This document shows positions 1 through 8,615 of a DNA stretch of 64,000 nt, piece by piece. Within the stretch, counting starts at the first letter, position 1, and every line of letters begins with the position of its first letter. The translations under genes and the position numbers were made by a program. Source of the stretch: Volucribacter psittacicida (GTDB lineage Bacteria; Pseudomonadota; Gammaproteobacteria; Enterobacterales; Pasteurellaceae); contig NZ_SMFT01000001.1 of assembly GCF_004339025.1 (NCBI RefSeq), forward strand, positions 248,001 through 312,000. The letters are read 5' to 3'. Below the pieces are notes generated by a model. It was not told where the DNA came from and searched no databases. It saw only the letters and a program-made list of their open reading frames with translations.

Positions 1-28
1 TTTCTTCTTCAGAATAGCTTTTAGCCAT
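1..28 (-). CDS. Start of a gene next to the VbhA-like antitoxin, probably a Fic toxin (partial)
   Basis: Only the first nine codons lie in the window, reading MAKSYSEEE on the minus strand. The start codon (28-26) follows the TGA of the upstream antitoxin gene with an overlap-like spacing of one base, so the two are almost certainly cotranscribed. VbhA-type antitoxins are normally encoded directly upstream of a Fic-domain AMP transferase, so a Fic toxin is the expected identity. That is inferred from position only, because no Fic motif is visible in this fragment. Confidence 0.5.
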
Positions 29-29
29 A

Positions 30-218
30 TCATATCCCTGCTTTTACCGCCATAATATATTCTCTTGTAAATTCTTCTCTAGTTAATAAACCTTGAACAT
101 ATTTATCAGAAATATCTAGCAATCCTTTAGATAGAGTGATCCCCTCTAATTCTACACTCGCTTTTGCATATTCAACGGCTTCTTTTCTAACTTTTTTTTC
201 AGCTTCAGAAATCATCAT
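30..218 (-). CDS. VbhA-like antitoxin of a Fic toxin-antitoxin pair
   Basis: This 62-residue, charged, all-helical protein has the size and layout of the VbhA antitoxin family. Residues 21-26 read SVELEG, which fits the (S/T)xxxE(G/N) inhibitory motif of class I Fic inhibitors. In that family the motif's glutamate blocks productive ATP binding in the Fic active site and so prevents AMPylation of target proteins. The start is the second or first of two adjacent ATG codons, preceded by a purine-rich stretch (GGAGAAA). The gene is followed at once by another minus-strand start codon, as expected for an antitoxin-toxin operon. The family call rests on the motif, size and gene order. Confidence 0.75.
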   Translation of the reverse strand: MMISEAEKKVRKEAVEYAKASVELEGITLSKGLLDISDKYVQGLLTREEFTREYIMAVKAGI

Positions 219-470
219 TTTCTCCTTATTGACTTAGCCATTATGATAACATAATTATTCATATTTTTCTTTTTATTTAGGTTTTTAGGGAAGTGTTAAT
301 ACATATTCAATTTAACCGATTTTTGCTGGTAAAACCTGGCTCATGTGGCATATAGCCATCACAGTAATGAACATTACAACGAGCAGAACAAGCATTAATC
401 TTTTCTGAGGATTTTCAATTATTACAACAAAAGCATAATAAGTTGTTTGATAAGTAATATTGAGATAATA

Positions 471-500
471 AAAGTGCGGTCAAAATTACCGCACTTTTTT
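471..500. terminator. Paired uptake-signal hairpin terminator
   Basis: AAAGTGCGGT (471-480) and its exact complement ACCGCACTTT (488-497) flank a 7-base loop and are followed by further Ts. Inverted pairs of the Haemophilus-type uptake signal commonly serve as intrinsic terminators in Pasteurellaceae. No intact gene ends here in this window, so it may belong to the decayed remnant nearby. Confidence 0.65.
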
Positions 501-635
501 GTTTTGCTTTCGTTATCGTTATGTTAATAATTTGCACAATGTCACAAATTTAATAAAAATAAGGTATTTTGCGCAAGTAATTGTTGAGTTTTCATTTGGA
601 GCAAGATAAGCTGAAAATGCTTTCAAATTATGGAA

Positions 636-669
636 TATAGTCGTTCCACTTTAAATTGAAAGGACTATA
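636..669. repeat. Minimal copy of the TATAGTCGTT palindromic repeat
   Basis: TATAGTCGTTCCACTTTAAA is joined almost directly to TTGAAAGGACTATA, so only the two terminal inverted repeats of the family remain and the interior is lost. It lies about 50 bases upstream of the adhP start codon, within the likely promoter or leader region. It is the shortest member of the family in the window. Confidence 0.75.
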
Positions 670-716
670 GATCAGTATGAAAGCAAAGTATGATATTTCA
701 AATGGAGGGCTTAACA

Positions 717-1766
717 ATGAAAATGAAAGCAGCAGTGGTTAATACGAATTGTTCTGGTGTTGAAGTGATTGAGAAAGAGATTCCTTCTGTGGGTACAGGA
801 CAAGCATTAGTAAAAATGGAATATTGTGGCGTTTGTCATACGGATCTACATGTTGCAGCAGGCGATTATGGTAAATATCCTGGACGGATACTTGGACACG
901 AGGGAATTGGCATTGTGCAACAAGTTGCCGATGATGTTACCACGTTAAAAGTGGGTGATCGTGTGAGTGTTGCTTGGTTATATGAAAGTTGTAATCATTG
1001 TGAGTATTGTGTATCAGGGCGGGAAACCTTATGTCGCTCGGTGAAAAATGCAGGATATACCGTTGATGGTGGTATGGCGGAATATTGTGTTGTTGCGGCA
1101 AATTATGCGGTTAAAGTGCCCGATGGGCTTGATCCTACTCAGGCAAGTAGTATTACTTGTGCGGGAGTGACCACCTATAAAGCCATTAAGGTATCAGAAG
1201 TGCGTTCAGGACAATGGATTGCGTTATATGGTGCTGGAGGATTAGGTAATTTATCCGTTCAATATGCGAAAAAAGTGTTTGGTGCGAAAGTGATTGCCAT
1301 TGATGTGAATGATGATAAATTGGCTTTAGCACAACAATCTGGTGCGGATGTGGTAATTAATTCAGCGAAAGAAAATGCAGAACAACGAATTATTGAAATT
1401 ACCGAAGGTGGTGCACATGCCGCTGTGGTGACTGCTGTAGCTAAGGTTGCATTTAATAGTGCGGTTAATGCGGTTAGAGCGGGGGGAACGGTGGTTGCAG
1501 TGGCGTTGCCTGTGGATACCATGGATTTATCCATTCCTCGCATTGTGTTAGATGGTATTCGGGTCATTGGATCTTTAGTGGGGACACGACAAGATTTAGC
1601 GGAAGCCTTTGAGTTTGGGGCAAGAGGTTTAGTTGTGCCAGTGGTGCAAACTCGCCCATTAGAAGATGTTGGCGCTATTTTCCAAGAAATGCACGAGGGG
1701 AAAATTCAGGGGCGTATGGTATTAGATTTTACCCATCATCATTGTGGTTGTGCTAATCATGTTTAA
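717..1766 (+). CDS. adhP: Zinc-dependent alcohol dehydrogenase AdhP
   Basis: This 349-residue cytosolic medium-chain dehydrogenase oxidises ethanol or reduces acetaldehyde with NAD(H). Catalytic zinc ligands are visible as C40 in CGVCHTD, H61-E62 and C148. The structural zinc site is C92, C95, C98 and C106. The nucleotide-binding GAGGLG motif is at 172-177. It closely resembles E. coli AdhP throughout. I chose the ATG at 717 because GGAGGG lies 7 bases upstream, whereas an in-frame start at 690 has no ribosome-binding site. After the usual C-terminal VLDF the protein carries an unusual metal-binding-like tail, [11 protein letters not shown], which E. coli AdhP lacks. The gene stands alone and ends in a paired uptake-signal terminator. 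Confidence 0.93.
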   Translation: MKMKAAVVNTNCSGVEVIEKEIPSVGTGQALVKMEYCGVCHTDLHVAAGDYGKYPGRILGHEGIGIVQQVADDVTTLKVGDRVSVAWLYESCNHCEYCVSGRETLCRSVKNAGYTVDGGMAEYCVVAANYAVKVPDGLDPTQASSITCAGVTTYKAIKVSEVRSGQWIALYGAGGLGNLSVQYAKKVFGAKVIAIDVNDDKLALAQQSGADVVINSAKENAEQRIIEITEGGAHAAVVTAVAKVAFNSAVNAVRAGGTVVAVALPVDTMDLSIPRIVLDGIRVIGSLVGTRQDLAEAFEFGARGLVVPVVQTRPLEDVGAIFQEMHEGKIQGRMVLDFTHHHCGCANHV

Positions 1767-1783
1767 TGCTAATTAATCTGGAG

Positions 1784-1814
1784 AAAAAGTGCGGTAATTT
1801 TTACCGCACTTTTT
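1784..1814. terminator. Bidirectional uptake-signal terminator between adhP and the reductase gene
   Basis: AAAAAGTGCGGTAA (1784-1797) and TTACCGCACTTTTT (1801-1814) form a perfect 14-base-pair stem with a 3-base loop. The A and T tracts give U-runs on both strands, and the two flanking genes converge here. One hairpin built from two uptake signals therefore serves both genes. Confidence 0.85.
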
Positions 1815-1816
1815 TA

Positions 1817-2419
1817 TCAACTTTGAGTCTGCATCGCCACAATATTTTGAGTCGTCTTTTCTTTTACTTGCTGTAAGATGGCTTGGCGTTGTGATTGATT
1901 AATTAAATGAATATCGCCAAATAATTGGTAATTAATATCTTGAATACCACAATAATTAAATAAGCCATTGATTAAGCAATCATCAAGGGATTTATCCCAA
2001 CCTAAGGTTTGATACTGTGCGAGATTACTGCCTAGGGTAATAAATTGTTGCATTTTTTTGCCTTGTAATAAGCCTTGCGAAATGCCTCCCTCAGTTTTAT
2101 AGGCGAAACCATGGCTGAGAACACGATCTAAATAGCCTTTTAAAATAGCAGGAAAGCCCATCCACCATAAGGGGTAAATTAAGGTAATTAAATCGGCATT
2201 AAGGATAAATTGTTGTTCATGCTGAATTTCTGTTGGTAGGATATTTTGGTAGCTAGCCGTTAATTCTTGCCAATTTAAAATAGGATTGAAATCAAGCTGA
2301 TAAAGATCACGAATTTGGGTTTCAACCTGTAATTGTTTACTGCTTTCTTGCACGCTTTGTAAAATGGCATGGTTAAAACTTTGTTTATTTGGGTGTGCAA
2401 TAATAATTAAATGGTTCAT
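1817..2419 (-). CDS. NAD(P)H-dependent flavodoxin-fold oxidoreductase (Flavodoxin_2 family)
   Basis: This 200-residue protein starts with the typical strand and phosphate loop of the family (LIIIAHPNKQSFNHAI). It continues with the FMN-contacting YPLWWMGFPAILKGYLDRV segment shared by quinone reductases of the NQO/MdaB/KefF type. Such enzymes use NAD(P)H and bound flavin to reduce quinones or electrophiles by two electrons. The natural substrate cannot be told from sequence. Its ATG overlaps the stop codon of the upstream NfeD gene by four bases (ATGA), so the two are translationally coupled. It ends at a shared bidirectional terminator with adhP. Confidence 0.85.
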   Translation of the reverse strand: MNHLIIIAHPNKQSFNHAILQSVQESSKQLQVETQIRDLYQLDFNPILNWQELTASYQNILPTEIQHEQQFILNADLITLIYPLWWMGFPAILKGYLDRVLSHGFAYKTEGGISQGLLQGKKMQQFITLGSNLAQYQTLGWDKSLDDCLINGLFNYCGIQDINYQLFGDIHLINQSQRQAILQQVKEKTTQNIVAMQTQS

Positions 2420-2874
2420 TGTTGTTCCTCAAGTTTCTGCACTAACAGGGTAATGCCTTCTACATTGATAACTTTAATGCTGTCCCCTTGTTGCAGGTGT
2501 TGACCTTTGATTCGCCAAGTGGTATCGCCGAAATGTCCTCGCCCTATGTCATTGGCTTGTATGCTTTGTACAATACCGATTTTGTTTAGCATAAAATGAT
2601 CCCGTTGATTAAGATGGGTTTGTGATTGATCCTGTTTATCTTTTCTATGCTGGATTTTCCACCACATCAGACTCAGGGCTATGGCGAGTATGGCATAAAG
2701 GATAAAGGCGGTGGGTAAACTTAATTGGGGGACGAGAAAGACTACGCCAGCTAAGGTCAAAGCGGCTAATCCCCACCAAAGGAGAAATATACCGGGAATA
2801 ATGATTTCGCCAATCAGTAAAATAAAGCCTAGAATAAGCCAATGCCAAGTTGACCATGTGGATAACCATTGCAT
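2416..2874 (-). CDS. NfeD-like membrane protein (YbbK type)
   Basis: This protein has 152 residues: hydrophobic helices around residues 8-65, then a charged linker, then a C-terminal OB-fold-like domain (about 95-145) with the KIGIVQS and VEGITLLVQ strands of the NfeD family. Short NfeD proteins usually pair with an SPFH/stomatin protein such as QmcA. No such gene is adjacent here, where the partner is a flavodoxin-fold reductase instead. AGGAGG sits five bases before the ATG at 2874. The longer frame beginning with TTG further upstream has no such site and was rejected. Confidence 0.85.
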   Translation of the reverse strand: MQWLSTWSTWHWLILGFILLIGEIIIPGIFLLWWGLAALTLAGVVFLVPQLSLPTAFILYAILAIALSLMWWKIQHRKDKQDQSQTHLNQRDHFMLNKIGIVQSIQANDIGRGHFGDTTWRIKGQHLQQGDSIKVINVEGITLLVQKLEEQQ

Positions 2875-2901
2875 AATGCCTCCTATATTGAGCAAGAATA
2901 A

Positions 2902-2932
2902 AAAATCCCTCTAATGGAATTAAAGGGATTTT
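2902..2932 (-). terminator. Intrinsic terminator of prlC
   Basis: AAATCCCT and AGGGATTT form a stem with partial extension through TAAT/ATTA. The minus strand then continues with a run of Ts. It lies about 10 bases after the prlC stop codon. Confidence 0.75.
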
Positions 2933-2942
2933 AACATAAAAT

Positions 2943-4985
2943 TTATTGGCTGATACCTTTATGTCTTAACAACGCATCAAGCTGAGGTTCACGTCCTCGG
3001 AAGCGTTTAAACAAGGTCATTGGTGGCTCAGAACCGCCTTTGGTTAAGATTTCATCAAGGAAAGATTGCCCTGTAACAGGGTTAAAAATTCCCTCTTGTT
3101 CAAAGCGTGAATAAGCATCGGCGGATAACACTTCTGCCCAGAGGTAACTATAATAACCTGCGGCGTAGCCACCTGAAAAAATATGGCTAAAGCTATGAGG
3201 AGTTCTTGCCCATTCTACCCCTTTGATAACCGCGACATCTTGTTTTACTTGATTAAGGGTTGTCAAAATTTGGTTGGGTTGATTGGCTTGATAATGATGA
3301 TGTAAGCGGAAATCAAATAAACCAAATTCGAGTTGGCGTAACACAAACATTGCGGCTTGGAAATTTTTAGCCTTGAGTAATTGGGCTAATTTTTCTGTCG
3401 GCAGAGGTTCGTTGGTTTGATAATGCCCCGAAATAAAAGCAAGGGCTTGTTCTTCCCAGCACCAATTTTCCAAGAATTGGCTTGGTAATTCCACTGCATC
3501 CCAAGGCACACCATTAATGCCAGCTACATCAGGCACATCAATTAAGGTCAGCATATGATGAATACCATGCCCAAATTCGTGGAATAGGGTAGTCACTTCA
3601 TCGTGGGTGAATAGTGCAGGTTTGTCGCCTACGGGTTTATTGAAATTACAGGTTAAGTAAGCCACTGGGCGTTGTAGTGAGCCGTCTAATTTACGCCGGC
3701 GACCTACACAATCGTCCATCCAAGCACCACCACGTTTATTTTCACGAGCATATAAATCTAAATAAAAACTGCCTCGTACTTGATCTTGGGCATCAATCAG
3801 ATCAAAGAAACGCACATCAGGGTGGTAAGTATCCACATCAAAACGTTCTACCGCACGAATATTAAAAATACGTTGAATGACTTCAAATAGCCCATTTAAT
3901 ACTCGTTGTTCTGGGAAATAAGGGCGTAATTCTTCATCATTAATGGCATAGAGGGCTTGTTTTTGCTTTTCGCTATAAAAGCTAATATCCCAAGGTGCAA
4001 GCTCATTTACGCCATATTCAGCCTGACAAAAGGCTTGTAAATCCGCCAATTCTTTTTGTCCTTGAGCTTTGGAACGGCTCGCCAAATTATCGAGAAAATC
4101 TAATACTTGTTGTGGATTTTCTGCCATTTTGGTGGCAAGGGATAATTCCGTATAAGTGGAAAAATCCAAGAGTTTGGCTAATTCTACCCGTAAATTGAGA
4201 ATTTCTTCCATAATGGTACTGTTATCCCATTTGCCCGCATTTGGGCCTTGCTCAGATGCTCGGGTAACGAAAGCGCGATACATTTCTTCACGCAACTCAC
4301 GGTTTTCACAATAGGTCATTACAGGCAAATAACTTGGAAATTCTAAGGTAAAGCGATAGCCCTCAATGCCTTTGCTCTGTGCCGATTGTTGAGCCGCTTC
4401 AAGAGCGGATTCAGGTAAGCCCGCTAATTCGGATTTATCACTGATAATTTTTTCCCAGCCCATTGTGGCATCTAGCACATTGTTACTAAATTGCGAGCTT
4501 AATTCGGATAAACGTGCCACGATTTCGCCATAACGCTGTTGTTTGTCGGCAGGCAAGGAAATGCCCGACAATTTAAAATCACGCAAGCTATTGTTAATAG
4601 CCGTTTGCTGTGCCAGACTTAACTGGGTAAATTCTGGGCTGTTTTTGAGTTGTAAATAGGCATTATATAAACCTTGATGTTGCCCTACCCAAGTACCGTA
4701 TTCGGATAATAACGGCAAACAGGCTTGATAAGCCTCACGTAATTCAGGGCTATTTTTTACGGAATTAAGATGACTCACTGGCGACCAGGCTTTGCTTAGC
4801 CGATCATTGACTTCCGCTAAGGGCTGGCAAAAATTATCCCAGCTAAAGTGCGGTGCGTTTTCTAATAATTTTTCTGTGGTCGCACGACAATCTTGAATTA
4901 ATTGCTCAATGGCAGGTTTGATATGCTCGGGTTTAATTTGCGAAAAAGCGGGAAGTTGATGATCTTGTAATAATGGGTTTGACAT
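2943..4985 (-). CDS. prlC: Oligopeptidase A
   Basis: This 680-residue cytosolic zinc metallopeptidase belongs to family M3 (thimet oligopeptidase type). It degrades oligopeptides, including cleaved signal peptides. The zinc-binding HEFGH motif is in LFHEFGHGIHHM around residue 470, with the downstream glutamate ligand in the following helix (around VELPSQFLENW). Length and N-terminus match E. coli PrlC, so the ATG at 4985 is accepted. The gene is separated by 45 bases from the upstream ADP-ribosylglycohydrolase gene and may share its transcript. It ends at its own terminator. Confidence 0.95.
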   Translation of the reverse strand: MSNPLLQDHQLPAFSQIKPEHIKPAIEQLIQDCRATTEKLLENAPHFSWDNFCQPLAEVNDRLSKAWSPVSHLNSVKNSPELREAYQACLPLLSEYGTWVGQHQGLYNAYLQLKNSPEFTQLSLAQQTAINNSLRDFKLSGISLPADKQQRYGEIVARLSELSSQFSNNVLDATMGWEKIISDKSELAGLPESALEAAQQSAQSKGIEGYRFTLEFPSYLPVMTYCENRELREEMYRAFVTRASEQGPNAGKWDNSTIMEEILNLRVELAKLLDFSTYTELSLATKMAENPQQVLDFLDNLASRSKAQGQKELADLQAFCQAEYGVNELAPWDISFYSEKQKQALYAINDEELRPYFPEQRVLNGLFEVIQRIFNIRAVERFDVDTYHPDVRFFDLIDAQDQVRGSFYLDLYARENKRGGAWMDDCVGRRRKLDGSLQRPVAYLTCNFNKPVGDKPALFTHDEVTTLFHEFGHGIHHMLTLIDVPDVAGINGVPWDAVELPSQFLENWCWEEQALAFISGHYQTNEPLPTEKLAQLLKAKNFQAAMFVLRQLEFGLFDFRLHHHYQANQPNQILTTLNQVKQDVAVIKGVEWARTPHSFSHIFSGGYAAGYYSYLWAEVLSADAYSRFEQEGIFNPVTGQSFLDEILTKGGSEPPMTLFKRFRGREPQLDALLRHKGISQ

Positions 4986-5030
4986 AATTTTTCCTATGAT
5001 TTAATTGATGAATATGTATTAGATAAGGTT

Positions 5031-5948
5031 TTATTCCGCTAAATCAAGCGGTGCATTTGCGATTAATTGGTTTGCAAGGGTTAAAATACGCTCATATTGA
5101 AATAACTTTTGTTGCCATTTTTTAGGAATCTGAGAAAGCCCATAAAAAGCCCCTGCTATTTGTCCTGCAACGGCAGCGACGGTATCCGCATCCTCGCCTA
5201 AATTTGCTGCTTTGAGAATAGTTTGTTCGAAATTATCACTATGATAGAACGCCCATATCGCAGCTTCTAATGTATCTATCACATAGCCTGAACTGCTTAT
5301 TTGATCGCTATTTTTGTTTTTAAACTCAACGTTAAATAATCGCCCCATTGGCTTAGACCAAGTATAAGGTTGAAAATGAGCAAATAACAGATCTTTATCA
5401 CGTTCCCCTTGAAATATGTTATACAATACTTCGGCAAAATATCGGTTGGCAGAAAAACAATCGGCGGAGAGATGAGTCGCTTTGACACTTTGTTCTGCAT
5501 AGTGAATACATTGGGTTAAATTGTTATGGTAAAAAACCGCAATGGGGGCAAGTCGCATTAATGCCCCATTGCCATCTTTTGTTGGTGTTGTAATGGCTTG
5601 TCCTGTACGGCGAAAATGACATAACGAATAAACGGTAGTTTGTCCTAAACCAAAGCCATAAGAAAGTGAAGAATTATATCCCTCAAAAGCCCAACGGCAA
5701 TAATATTCTAATTGATTATTAAGATTAAACCCTTTTGAGACTAATAAACTTTCGGCTAAACAAAGTGCCATTGAGGTATCATCCGTCCACTTTCCAGCGG
5801 CTAAACGGAATTTTCCGCCACCAACCATATCCTGAACACCCCGTTTAATTCGATGACGAGGACAAAATTCTAAGGTTGTGCCAACGGCATCACCACAAGC
5901 AAGCCCGATTAGACAACCTTGTAAACTATCTTGTTTTTCTTTGGTCAT
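5031..5948 (-). CDS. ADP-ribosylglycohydrolase (DraG/ARH family)
   Basis: This 305-residue protein has the family's N-terminal GCLIGLACGDAVGTTLEF, then WTDDTSMAL around residue 55 and GEDADTVAAVAGQIAGA around residue 250. These are the aspartate-rich segments that bind two magnesium ions and the ADP-ribose. Members remove ADP-ribose from arginine or DNA bases, or hydrolyse related ADP-ribosylated compounds. The specific target here is unknown. It begins 3 bases after the stop of pdxY, so it is in the same operon as the vitamin B6 kinase. No ADP-ribosyltransferase gene is nearby. Confidence 0.88.
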   Translation of the reverse strand: MTKEKQDSLQGCLIGLACGDAVGTTLEFCPRHRIKRGVQDMVGGGKFRLAAGKWTDDTSMALCLAESLLVSKGFNLNNQLEYYCRWAFEGYNSSLSYGFGLGQTTVYSLCHFRRTGQAITTPTKDGNGALMRLAPIAVFYHNNLTQCIHYAEQSVKATHLSADCFSANRYFAEVLYNIFQGERDKDLLFAHFQPYTWSKPMGRLFNVEFKNKNSDQISSSGYVIDTLEAAIWAFYHSDNFEQTILKAANLGEDADTVAAVAGQIAGAFYGLSQIPKKWQQKLFQYERILTLANQLIANAPLDLAE

Positions 5949-5951
5949 TGA

Positions 5952-6812
5952 TTAAGCAATTTTCTCCGCCTTATATTGACTAACAGGATTGGCGATAACG
6001 TGGCGAGCTTCGATCAGTTGTAATTCATAAGCATTCAGATTGTGGGTAATTTGCATGACATCATTGACCGCATTAGCCGTATGCTCAAAGGCTTCCAAAT
6101 CAGATTTGCCATTAAGCAAATTGGCTAAAAATACGCTCGCCGTTAAGTCGCCTACGCCCACAGGTTCTTTGGTAAATCTATGTAGAGGGCGACTAATGTG
6201 CCAAATACCTTGTTGATTAGCGAGTAACATTTCAAATTGGCTCGGATCTTGTCCTACTTTGCTTAAATGTTTTACCAACACTTTTTTTACGCCTTTGGCT
6301 AAAATGGCTTTGACTGCCTCAATAGCTTGTGCAAAATTTTCTACTTTTAAACCAGAAAGCTCTCGTAACTCCACCAAATTGGGTGTGGTAATATCCGCAG
6401 CGGCAAGGGCTATATCACATAACCCCTCTTTAACGCCCTCCGCCACAATACAACCTTTATCAGGGTGTCCCATAACAGGATCGCAAAGGTAAATGGCTTG
6501 CGGATTAATGGCTTTAATTTTATTAACAGCATTGACAATTTCAGCCACTTGCTCTGCTGAACCAATGTAGCCAGAAAGTATGGCATCGCATTTGTGCAAT
6601 TCGCCTATGGCATCAATGCCTGCCACAATTTCGCCAATTTGCTCTTTGGGCATAACCATACCTGTCCATTGACCATATTGGGTATGGTTGGAAAATTGTA
6701 CAGTGTTCAAAGCCCAAGCATCAATGCCCAATAACTGCATCGGAAAAATAGCTGATTTATTGCCCGCATAACCATAAACCACATGGGATTGGATAGATAA
6801 TACATTTTTCAT
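5952..6812 (-). CDS. pdxY: Pyridoxal kinase PdxY
   Basis: This 286-residue ribokinase-like kinase phosphorylates pyridoxal to pyridoxal 5'-phosphate in the B6 salvage pathway. The N-terminus [19 protein letters not shown] is the substrate-binding segment of the PdxY/PdxK family. The catalytic glycine-rich anion hole is visible as [12 protein letters not shown] near residue 222, with the catalytic aspartate in it. The length matches E. coli PdxY (287). It is followed almost immediately by the ADP-ribosylglycohydrolase gene and preceded by accA with an 18-base gap, so an accA-pdxY-hydrolase transcript is possible. Confidence 0.94.
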   Translation of the reverse strand: MKNVLSIQSHVVYGYAGNKSAIFPMQLLGIDAWALNTVQFSNHTQYGQWTGMVMPKEQIGEIVAGIDAIGELHKCDAILSGYIGSAEQVAEIVNAVNKIKAINPQAIYLCDPVMGHPDKGCIVAEGVKEGLCDIALAAADITTPNLVELRELSGLKVENFAQAIEAVKAILAKGVKKVLVKHLSKVGQDPSQFEMLLANQQGIWHISRPLHRFTKEPVGVGDLTASVFLANLLNGKSDLEAFEHTANAVNDVMQITHNLNAYELQLIEARHVIANPVSQYKAEKIA

Positions 6813-6830
6813 AAAAAATCCTTAGTTTGA

Positions 6831-7784
6831 TTAGCAGTAACCATAATTCATTAGGCGTTGATAACGGCGATCTAAGAGGTTTTCTTGATCTAATACCTCA
6901 AGATCGGCTAAATCCGCTAAAAGGCGTTTTTTCAGATTTTTTGCCATGGCTTCATAATCACGATGTGCACCACCTAAGGGTTCTGGCACAATATTGTCAA
7001 TTAAATTTAATTGTTTTAAGCGATCGGCGGTTAATCCCATAACTTCAGCAGCAGTTGAGGCTTTATCCGCACTTTTCCATAAAATGGAGGCACAGCCCTC
7101 AGGAGAAATAACGGAATAGGTGCTATATTGCAACATATTGACTTTATCGCCTACGCCAATGGCTAAAGCACCACCAGAACCGCCTTCGCCAATTACCGTA
7201 CAAATAATAGGCACAGTTAAGGTGGACATTTCTCGTAAATTGCGGGCAATGGCTTCCGATTGACCTCGCTCCTCAGCACCTACACCGGGATAAGCCCCGG
7301 GCGTATCAATAAAGGTAATAATCGGTAACTTAAAACGTTCTGCCATTTGCATTAAGCGTAAGGCTTTGCGATAGCCCTCAGGAGCTGGCATACCAAAATT
7401 GCGTTTAACTTTATCTTTAACCGTACGCCCTTTTTGATGACCGATAACCATAACAGGGCGTCCATCTAAACGAGCTAATCCGCCCACAATGGCTTTATCA
7501 TCAGCAAAAGCACGATCGCCTGCTAACTCTTCAAATTCGGTAAAAATATGTTGAATATAATCAAGGGTATAAGGGCGGTTAGGGTGGCGAGCCATACGAG
7601 AAATTTGCCACGCATCAAGATCCGCAAAGGTTTTTTTGGTTAATTCTTTGCTTTTTTTCTGTAAGCGTGCAATTTCTTCATCAAGATTAATTTTGCTATC
7701 TTCGCTTGCTACTGAGCGTAGTGATTCAATTTTTGCCTCTAATTCGGCGATAGGTAATTCAAAATCTAAATACTCTTGAGTCAT
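6831..7784 (-). CDS. accA: Acetyl-CoA carboxylase carboxyltransferase subunit alpha
   Basis: The protein has 317 residues, the usual length. AccA pairs with AccD to move the carboxyl group from biotinylated AccB to acetyl-CoA, the first committed step of fatty acid synthesis. The family start [19 protein letters not shown] is present. So are the crotonase-like glycine motifs ([13 protein letters not shown] around residue 200) that form the oxyanion hole. An uptake signal and a short palindromic repeat copy lie upstream of its start, in the promoter region. Confidence 0.97.
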   Translation of the reverse strand: MTQEYLDFELPIAELEAKIESLRSVASEDSKINLDEEIARLQKKSKELTKKTFADLDAWQISRMARHPNRPYTLDYIQHIFTEFEELAGDRAFADDKAIVGGLARLDGRPVMVIGHQKGRTVKDKVKRNFGMPAPEGYRKALRLMQMAERFKLPIITFIDTPGAYPGVGAEERGQSEAIARNLREMSTLTVPIICTVIGEGGSGGALAIGVGDKVNMLQYSTYSVISPEGCASILWKSADKASTAAEVMGLTADRLKQLNLIDNIVPEPLGGAHRDYEAMAKNLKKRLLADLADLEVLDQENLLDRRYQRLMNYGYC

Positions 7785-7828
7785 ACTCGTTTCCTATAAA
7801 AAATAATGAAATAATTGACCGCACTTTT

Positions 7829-7898
7829 TATAGTGGTTTCAATTTAAAATAAGATAAGGTGTACCAACGTCATATTATTTTAAATTGAGACGACTATA
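7829..7898. repeat. Internally deleted copy of the palindromic repeat family
   Basis: Its ends read TATAGTGGTTTCAATTTAAA and TTTAAATTGAGACGACTATA. The core is cut to about 30 bases and keeps only AAGGTGTACCAACG of the full-length interior. It lies between the divergent-upstream region of accA and the end of the DUF1919 gene. An uptake signal complement is immediately to its left (about 7818-7828). Confidence 0.8.
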
Positions 7899-7975
7899 TT
7901 ATCAGTATCATTACGGACAAAGACGGCTCATTGTATGCTTTTTTTGTTAAAAAATCAGGTGTTTTTCTGGCTTTT

Positions 7976-8602
7976 TTATGATTTATTTCGCTGATTAAAC
8001 CAGTTGATATAATCAAACTGATCATAATATTTATGCCCAAACCAACCTGTATAAGCAAATAAATCTCCCACTTGTCCCTGTTTTTCAAAACCACGAATAT
8101 AATAGGTAGAGGACAGTTCAGGGTAGGGGCGATGGGTAAATACTACTTTATTGGCAAAGGGTAATTGCTCAAAGGCGAGGAGATCCGTATAGTCACAACC
8201 ATCACGATCCGTCATCATAATAAAGACATTATTTAGGTTAATCCGTTTTGTTCGTTCTTGCCATTTTTGTTCCGCTTGCTCAGGCGAAGTATAATGCATA
8301 AAATGCAGAGTAATCTCCTCAAGCAACGCTACGGGATAAGGTCTTTTAGGTTCAATAAACTGTAATTTAGCCTGTTGATAATACTCAATATTTTGCAAAT
8401 AACGAATAAAGTCTTTCGGCGTAATATAAAGATTGACAAAAGGCGATAAAAAAGGCTGGGCTAAATCGTGCAAAATAAGGCCGCCAGTACAGTTACTGGA
8501 TAACAAAGAAAAGCCTTGATTTTGTAAACTTTGCTGATTTCTCTGGTTAATTTGACGGCGAAATTGATGATTAATCGCCCGTTTTATTTTAGCTAGATTC
8601 AT
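7976..8602 (-). CDS. DUF1919 family protein
   Basis: This 208-residue protein matches the layout of DUF1919, a family often found among surface polysaccharide genes. Visible features are SSNCTGGLILHDL near residue 35, the PFLSPFVNLYITPKDFI segment, and a DRDGCDYTDLLAFEQLPFANKVVFTH block near residue 133. No signal peptide or membrane helix is seen, so it is probably cytosolic. Its biochemical role is not established. It starts 13 bases after the upstream DUF1439 gene, suggesting cotranscription. No glycosyltransferases are adjacent here. Confidence 0.8.
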   Translation of the reverse strand: MNLAKIKRAINHQFRRQINQRNQQSLQNQGFSLLSSNCTGGLILHDLAQPFLSPFVNLYITPKDFIRYLQNIEYYQQAKLQFIEPKRPYPVALLEEITLHFMHYTSPEQAEQKWQERTKRINLNNVFIMMTDRDGCDYTDLLAFEQLPFANKVVFTHRPYPELSSTYYIRGFEKQGQVGDLFAYTGWFGHKYYDQFDYINWFNQRNKS

Positions 8603-8615
8603 CGTTTAATCGTGA

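Larger units (their letters stand above)
219..689. other. Intergenic region with a possible decayed gene remnant
   Basis: No intact gene is visible in this 470-base stretch. On the minus strand, roughly 415-307, one frame encodes a cysteine- and histidine-containing peptide (ACSARCNVHYCDGYMPHEPG) that begins after an in-frame stop and has no good start. It may be the tail of a decayed gene, but I do not recognise the family. The stretch also contains a paired uptake-signal hairpin, a minimal copy of the palindromic repeat, and the promoter region of adhP. Confidence 0.4.

Noticed and set aside
1259-1567. 102-codon minus-strand ORF
   Set aside because: Antisense shadow of adhP with no ribosome-binding site, low-complexity composition and no family match.
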